NCBI GenBank assembly: GCA_020052975.1
Contig: JAGVOC010000287.1
Span: forward strand, 1 to 58,223
Direction: 5' to 3'
Origin: Desulfobacterales bacterium
GTDB taxonomy: Bacteria; Desulfobacterota; Desulfobacteria; Desulfobacterales; RPRI01
Length of the DNA: 58,223 bases
A program made the position numbers and the translations under genes. This document shows positions 53,515-58,223 of this stretch, one piece after another (position 1 is the stretch's first letter; the number at the start of each line of letters is the position of its first letter). The notes beneath the pieces were generated by a model that was not told where the DNA came from, made no database searches, and saw nothing but the letters and a program-made list of their open reading frames with translations.

Positions 53515-55038
53515 TCATTTTGTAAGCTTTGCTATTACAAATCCGACCTTGTCTCTCCATATAAATATTTTAATGGACTCGCCTTTTTTGATTTTGCCGA
53601 GCGCTTCTGTATAATCTTTCACAGATTTTACAGGCTGGCGGTTTATCTCTTTTATAACATCCCCCTGAGTTATTCCGGCATCGGCAGCCTCCCCATCAGG
53701 ATCGACATCTACTACAATAATACCTTCGGTTTCAGTAATATTGAAACGGCGGATCATCTCCTGTGTTATATTCGCAACCCGGATTCCTATTTCATCCGAA
53801 CGCCCCTTAATAGAATCCTTGGCGGAAGCTATTTTCTCGTCCATCCTCTTTGCTATTTCAACATTGAATGTTTTTTCCCTGCCGTCTCTTAACGCTTTAA
53901 TTTTGGCAACATCTCCCACTCCAATACCTGCAACTATTTTCAAAAGAGACCTGCTCGATTCAACTTTTTCTCCATTAATTTCAGTGATAATATCCTTTGG
54001 CTTTATCCCGGCTTTATCGGCAGGATCGCCTTCTATAACATCTGAAACAAGAACGCCCTTTCCATCTTTAATTCCTAAATACTCGGCAAGGTCAGTCGGA
54101 ACGTCCTGAATTGTAACACCAAGCCATCCTCTTGTAACATCACCATGTTTTTTCAGCTGGTCAACAACTCCTTTACCGAGGTTTATTGGGATCGCAAATC
54201 CAATTCCCTGTCCTCCGGCAATTATTATTGTATTTATTCCAACGACCTCACCGTTCATGTTTACGAGAGGACCGCCACTGTTTCCGGGGTTTATTGAAGC
54301 ATCGGTCTGTATAAAATCGTCATAAGGGCCTGAACCTATCACCCGCCCTTTAGCACTTACAATGCCGGCTGTTATTGTCTGTTCCAACCCAAAAGGGCTG
54401 CCTATTGCAAGTACCCACTGGCCGACTTTCAAGGCATCCGAATCGCCTATTCTGGCAACAGGAAGGTTATTTCCCGAATTTATTTTAATAAGGGCGAGAT
54501 CTGTCTTTTCATCACGACCCACAACTACCGCGTCAAATTCTTTCTGGTCTTTTAATATAACCTTTATCTTGTCAGCGTTTTCTACAACATGATTATTCGT
54601 TACAATGTAACCATCTTTTTCAATTATGAATCCTGAACCAAGGCTTCGCTGTTTAAATTGTCTTTGCGGGTCCTGGTTGAAAAATTTATTGAAAAAATCG
54701 CCCATTGGATCATCCTCTCCGAATGGTCCTTTATTGAAATTGCGGAAAACGTTGCCGGATTTCGTAGTTTTAACAGTTCGGATATTTACAACAGCGGGGC
54801 CCACCATTTCGGCGAGTGCGCTAAAGCTTTCAGGTACAAACCGTGTTGCTTCGAATGTTTTTGTTTCGGTAACTAAAGCTTTTGAGCTTTCCTTGACTTT
54901 GTTTGTGTCACTTTTTTTTGTCTTGTCGTCGGAAACAGAATTGAAGCATGAAACTGCAATTATAGCCGTTGCAATGAATATAACAACAAAAACGGCTTTG
55001 CGACGTAAAATCAAATTAACGAATTTATTTATCCACAT
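53515..55038 (-). CDS. Do/DegP-family periplasmic serine protease
   Basis: This 507-aa protein has a membrane-spanning signal (about 10-30, ending AVSC, a marginal lipobox). The trypsin-like domain holds the catalytic His in TNNHVVENAD, Asp in EKTDLALIKI and Ser in NPGNSGGPL. Two PDZ domains follow, about residues 300-390 and 410-500. Such DegP/DegQ/MucD proteins degrade or refold damaged envelope proteins. Between signal and protease is a Lys/Thr-rich linker and KTTKSGNVF. ATG 55038 follows AAGGAGAGA; the ORF five codons longer lacks this. It follows the DUF1844 gene by 11 bases. Confidence 0.94.
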   Translation of the reverse strand: MWINKFVNLILRRKAVFVVIFIATAIIAVSCFNSVSDDKTKKSDTNKVKESSKALVTETKTFEATRFVPESFSALAEMVGPAVVNIRTVKTTKSGNVFRNFNKGPFGEDDPMGDFFNKFFNQDPQRQFKQRSLGSGFIIEKDGYIVTNNHVVENADKIKVILKDQKEFDAVVVGRDEKTDLALIKINSGNNLPVARIGDSDALKVGQWVLAIGSPFGLEQTITAGIVSAKGRVIGSGPYDDFIQTDASINPGNSGGPLVNMNGEVVGINTIIIAGGQGIGFAIPINLGKGVVDQLKKHGDVTRGWLGVTIQDVPTDLAEYLGIKDGKGVLVSDVIEGDPADKAGIKPKDIITEINGEKVESSRSLLKIVAGIGVGDVAKIKALRDGREKTFNVEIAKRMDEKIASAKDSIKGRSDEIGIRVANITQEMIRRFNITETEGIIVVDVDPDGEAADAGITQGDVIKEINRQPVKSVKDYTEALGKIKKGESIKIFIWRDKVGFVIAKLTK

Positions 55039-55049
55039 ATATCTCTCCT

Positions 55050-55469
55050 TCACTTCTTTTCCTTCACATATATTATTCTTAAATCATAAAGAATATTTTT
55101 TAGCATGACATCTTCATCTTTTGACAAATTTCCGCGTGTTTTTTCTTCAAGCAGACACAAGATATCAATAGTCTGTTTGGCCAGAGTAAGATTTTTCTCT
55201 TTATTACCTGTAGCAGGATTTTCAAGAACACCGAGGTTAAAGAGTGCAGATGCGTTCAGAGACATAATAAAGGTTGGAAAATTTATTTCCGGAAAACAGG
55301 CTTCTGCCTCCTTATCACCCGGAGCGTAATCTTTTTTTGGCTCTTTTGCCTCTGGTTCATCCATTTTCTCTTTCTTTACTTTATCTTCCGCTTTTTCGGT
55401 TTTATCCAGATTCTCTTGAGAAAAAATTCTCCGGTCTTTTATTATAAAATCTTTTTTTTCTTCCGGCAT
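55050..55469 (-). CDS. DUF1844 family protein
   Basis: This 139-aa soluble protein has a charged Lys/Glu-rich first half (about 1-60) and a DUF1844-like helical C-terminal part: NFPTFIMSLNASALFNLGVL and LAKQTIDILCLLEEKT. The function of the family is not known to me; it is frequent in Deltaproteobacteria-like and Planctomycetes genomes near housekeeping genes. A strong AGGAG precedes the ATG at 55469. It lies between serA and the protease gene, probably in one transcript. Confidence 0.85.
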   Translation of the reverse strand: MPEEKKDFIIKDRRIFSQENLDKTEKAEDKVKKEKMDEPEAKEPKKDYAPGDKEAEACFPEINFPTFIMSLNASALFNLGVLENPATGNKEKNLTLAKQTIDILCLLEEKTRGNLSKDEDVMLKNILYDLRIIYVKEKK

Positions 55470-55512
55470 ATTGATTCTCCTTTATATGTAGCAGTTAGTT
55501 TCCATCCGGCCG

Positions 55513-57093
55513 TCATAGCTCAAGAGGTATAACGCTTTTTACCATAGGAAGCGCTCTCAATTCCTCAAGAACAGGTTCCGGTATCGGCGAATCAGTCTTA
55601 AGCAAAATAATATTTCTTGCGCCCTCTTCTTCCTGCCCGACCTGCATCCTGCCGATATTGATATTGTTTTTGCCAAGAGTGGTTCCGATGCTCCCGATTG
55701 CACCAGGTTTATCAAGATTGTTAATAAGGGCAAGATGTCCGCTTGGATGCATCTCGAGCCTGAAGTTATTTATTCTGATAATTCTTTGATCCTTTTTCCC
55801 GAAAATCGTCCCGGCAACAGTAGTTGTCTTATCAGCAGTAATACCCTTAACAGTAATAAGATTTATAAAATCTTCGGATTCCGCGCTTGCAGTCTCTGTT
55901 ACTTTTATTCCTCTTTCCTTTGCGATGAAATTGGCGTTAACAAAATTCACGTCATCCTTTACAATATGTACAAGGAGGCCTCTTAATAAAGCTGTTGAAA
56001 CAGGCGACATATCGAGTCCTTCGAAATCACCCGTGTACTCGATTACAATCTCTTTGATGGGACCGGTTGAAAGCTGAGTCAGAAGGCTGCCCATTTTGTC
56101 GGCAAGCGATAAAAAAGGGCCGATTTTTTTCAAAAGTTCGCCGGTAACCGAAGGGACATTGACAGCATTGACAATGGTACCATTCTTTAAATATTCAATA
56201 ATCTGGCTGGCAACCGCAGTTGCGACATTAGCCTGTGCTTCCTGGGTTGAAGCTCCGAGATGGGGCGTACAAATTACCTTGTCCAGCTCAAAGAGAGGAG
56301 ACTTTCCCGGCGGCTCTTTCTCAAAAACATCAAGAGCGGCCCCTGCGACTTTACCCGATTTTAAGGCATCATACAGATCGGCCTCATTAACAATTCCGCC
56401 GCGGGCGCAGTTGATTATCATGACGCCTTTTTTCATCTTGTCAAAAGCATCTTTGTTAAGTAAGCCAATAGTATCTTTTAGTTTTGGTACATGGACTGAA
56501 ATGTAATCGGATCTCCGGTATAATTCATCGAGTTTAACGCCGGAATATCCTGCTTTTTCTATTCGCTCGGGAGTTACATAAGGATCGTAGATAATAACCT
56601 GCATCTTAAGGCCGCGCGCACGGTCAGCTACTATCGAACCAATCTTCCCGAAACCGATAATTCCCACAACTTTGTTATACAGCTCACGCCCTTCAAGGTT
56701 TTTCTTTTCCCACTTGCCTGCCTTAAGGGAAGCCGTTCCCCATGGAATATTTCTTGTCAGAGACATCATCATGGCAATAGCATGCTCGGCGGTTGTGATG
56801 ACATTTCCTCCCGGAGTATTCATGACAATCACTCCATGCTTGGTAGCTGCCGGAATATCAACATTATCAAGGCCTATTCCGGCGCGCCCGATAATCTTAA
56901 GACGCTTTGCGGCATCCAGAAGATCCGAAGTCACCTTTGTGGAACTTCTTATTACAAGAGCATCGTACTCCCCGATAATGCTTTTCTGCTCTTCAGGAGA
57001 TAACCCGGTTTTAACATCAACTTCAATTCCATCTTCCTGCTGAAACATCTGAACACCGCTCGAATCCAGACTATCACTGACAAGTACTCTCAT
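55513..57093 (-). CDS. serA: D-3-phosphoglycerate dehydrogenase
   Basis: This 526-aa enzyme catalyses the first step of serine synthesis. It has GRAGIGLDNVDIPAATKHG, the NAD loop GFGKIGSIVADRARG, NCARGGIVNEADL, and the catalytic His in TPHLGASTQEAQ. An intervening ASB domain (about 320-450) and a C-terminal ACT domain (about 455-526) make it the long form, which in other species is controlled by serine. ATG 57093 follows AGGGGAAA. The 170-base gap upstream shows no clear signal. Confidence 0.94.
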   Translation of the reverse strand: MRVLVSDSLDSSGVQMFQQEDGIEVDVKTGLSPEEQKSIIGEYDALVIRSSTKVTSDLLDAAKRLKIIGRAGIGLDNVDIPAATKHGVIVMNTPGGNVITTAEHAIAMMMSLTRNIPWGTASLKAGKWEKKNLEGRELYNKVVGIIGFGKIGSIVADRARGLKMQVIIYDPYVTPERIEKAGYSGVKLDELYRRSDYISVHVPKLKDTIGLLNKDAFDKMKKGVMIINCARGGIVNEADLYDALKSGKVAGAALDVFEKEPPGKSPLFELDKVICTPHLGASTQEAQANVATAVASQIIEYLKNGTIVNAVNVPSVTGELLKKIGPFLSLADKMGSLLTQLSTGPIKEIVIEYTGDFEGLDMSPVSTALLRGLLVHIVKDDVNFVNANFIAKERGIKVTETASAESEDFINLITVKGITADKTTTVAGTIFGKKDQRIIRINNFRLEMHPSGHLALINNLDKPGAIGSIGTTLGKNNINIGRMQVGQEEEGARNIILLKTDSPIPEPVLEELRALPMVKSVIPLEL

Positions 57094-57264
57094 GATTTTC
57101 CCCTATCAATTTTATAAAAAGATAATGAACTGAGATTTAACAAATATTTGCGATTCTGGTAGCAATTTATTTTTATGGTGCAATATAAGATAGCGGGTTA
57201 AGATTGTCAAACCATCAAACGGAGTGCCTCTGCTTCTTTGCGCATATGCTCCTTTGCTTCTGCA

Positions 57265-58083
57265 TCATAAGATCCCTGATTTTTTCAGGAATGTATTAAT
57301 ATCTTCCCAGAAAAGAACCGGATCAGGAGGGCAATCATTGTGCCCGCAATCATAGGCAACCATTGTAGCTTTTCGTGCTGCTTTCGAAAGGGCAACTCCA
57401 TGACTGAATGGTATGATTTCATCGTTCTTGCCATGGATAACAAGTACCGGCCCCTCATATGAGGCAATTACCTTAAGATTGTCAAACGGATCACGCATCA
57501 ATAAACCCGGAACAAAATATTTTGATGAAAAAGACCGGATGCTTGTAAATGCTGACATCAGTATAATCGCAGCCGGAGGACGTTTTTCGGCAAGAGCGCA
57601 AACGGCTCCGCCTCCAATAGAACGCCCGACAAAAATAACCCTGGAGGAATCTACACCCTTTTTTGCAATAAGAAAATCATATGCACAAACAAATGCATCC
57701 GAAATGCTGCGCTGAGACGGAGCCCCTTCCGAACGTCCATACCCCGGATATTCAACAAGCAGCACGCCCACGCCAAGTTTAGTAAAAGCCCTTAATTCAT
57801 CCGGCCAGAAATCTATCAATTCCCCGTTACCATGGGCAAATATAACCGCAGGCGCCGGATTGCCTGCTGACAATGAAACAGGCGGCATAAACCAGATCTC
57901 AATTTTTCCCGAATCAGTTTCAATAAAACTTTTTTCAATGCCTGAAATTTTTTGTGTTTGCAACGAAGGGGTTTCTATCATAAAGCGCGGGAAAAGGACA
58001 TGCCTCTGCATGAAAAAAAGAAAACCGCAGTACGCGGAATATAATAAAAAAACCGCTGCCGCCAATTTTAAAAACATATGCAC
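57265..58083 (-). CDS. Alpha/beta hydrolase, Bem46/ABHD13-like
   Basis: This 272-aa protein has an N-terminal hydrophobic helix (about 4-24) that anchors or exports it. The hydrolase fold shows VIFAHGNGE (oxyanion loop), VEYPGYGRSEG, the nucleophile Ser in VGRSIGGGA, Asp in IHGKNDEIIPF and His in CGHNDCP, a full triad. Bem46-like proteins are membrane-bound serine hydrolases of unclear substrate. The gene stands alone, between serA and a dispersed repeat. Confidence 0.85.
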   Translation of the reverse strand: MHMFLKLAAAVFLLYSAYCGFLFFMQRHVLFPRFMIETPSLQTQKISGIEKSFIETDSGKIEIWFMPPVSLSAGNPAPAVIFAHGNGELIDFWPDELRAFTKLGVGVLLVEYPGYGRSEGAPSQRSISDAFVCAYDFLIAKKGVDSSRVIFVGRSIGGGAVCALAEKRPPAAIILMSAFTSIRSFSSKYFVPGLLMRDPFDNLKVIASYEGPVLVIHGKNDEIIPFSHGVALSKAARKATMVAYDCGHNDCPPDPVLFWEDINTFLKKSGIL

Positions 58084-58114
58084 CAGAGAATCCCTTTATC
58101 GTTTCGCTTAATTT

Positions 58115-58223
58115 TGACGGCTTTGTAAAAAGTCATTCTGTCCGCCGCGGCGGACGCTTCATCTTTCGTCATTGCAGCGTACCAAGAAGTACGCTTCATT
58201 CCTCAAGATTCGCGCGCCTTGCA
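58115..58223. repeat. GTAAAAAGTC-family repeat, cut by the window end
   Basis: TTGACGGCTTTGTAAAAAGTC opens the element, followed by the TCCGCCGCGGCGGA palindrome and GCAGCGTACCAAGAAGTACGC. At least 100 bases match the reverse complement of 4995-5103. The other end lies outside the window. Confidence 0.8.

Overview
The window is a chromosomal segment of a Gram-negative anaerobe, most likely a sulfate-reducing member of the Desulfobacterota (Desulfobacterales-like). This is inferred from a large acyl-CoA dehydratase activase protein, a multihaem cytochrome c next to an Rnf-type operon, an mraZ-to-ftsZ cluster with meso-DAP-type MurE, a CarD regulator, B12-type radical SAM proteins, and many short dispersed repeats. 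No phage, transposase or CRISPR array was found.

Layout. 1-6.4 kb: a partial unknown gene, the giant two-activase protein and a class I/II aminotransferase, read leftward. 6.4-23.5 kb: an MSHA-like type IV pilus locus. A PilZ protein and a PilT ATPase come first, then three rightward genes (GT2 glycosyltransferase, B12/radical SAM enzyme, GT-C-like membrane protein with TPRs), then leftward pilin, PilC, PilB, an ExeA-type ATPase with LysM and SPOR-like domains, secretin, PilP-, PilO- and fused PilM-PilN proteins. The three rightward genes look like a glycosylation or lipid-modification module whose target may be the Thr-rich, Cys-free pilin. 24.2-41.6 kb: a complete dcw division and wall cluster (mraZ, rsmH, ftsL, ftsI, murE, murF, mraY, murD, ftsW, murG, murC, murB, ftsQ, ftsA, ftsZ) preceded by five 10-bp-phased MraZ boxes. 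41.6-43.4 kb: a TIGR03960-like radical SAM protein.

43.4-48.0 kb holds what I consider the most unusual system: a five-haem cytochrome c followed by rnfC, rnfD, rnfG, rnfE and rnfA but no rnfB. RnfC lacks the glycine-rich NADH/FMN motif and the ECEPY-type segment but keeps both 4Fe-4S motifs. RnfD has Tyr where the flavinylated Thr is expected. RnfG keeps its FMN-Thr motif, and RnfA and RnfE keep their cysteines. This suggests a cytochrome-linked Rnf derivative that uses neither NADH nor the usual RnfB ferredoxin input.

48.0-58.2 kb is leftward housekeeping: RluD-like synthase, CarD, pth, rplY, prs, tRNA-Gln, ispE, a Do-type protease, a DUF1844 protein, serA and an alpha/beta hydrolase. At least four families of short repeats occupy most of the larger intergenic gaps. 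The pilus genes are visibly richer in G+C than the rest.
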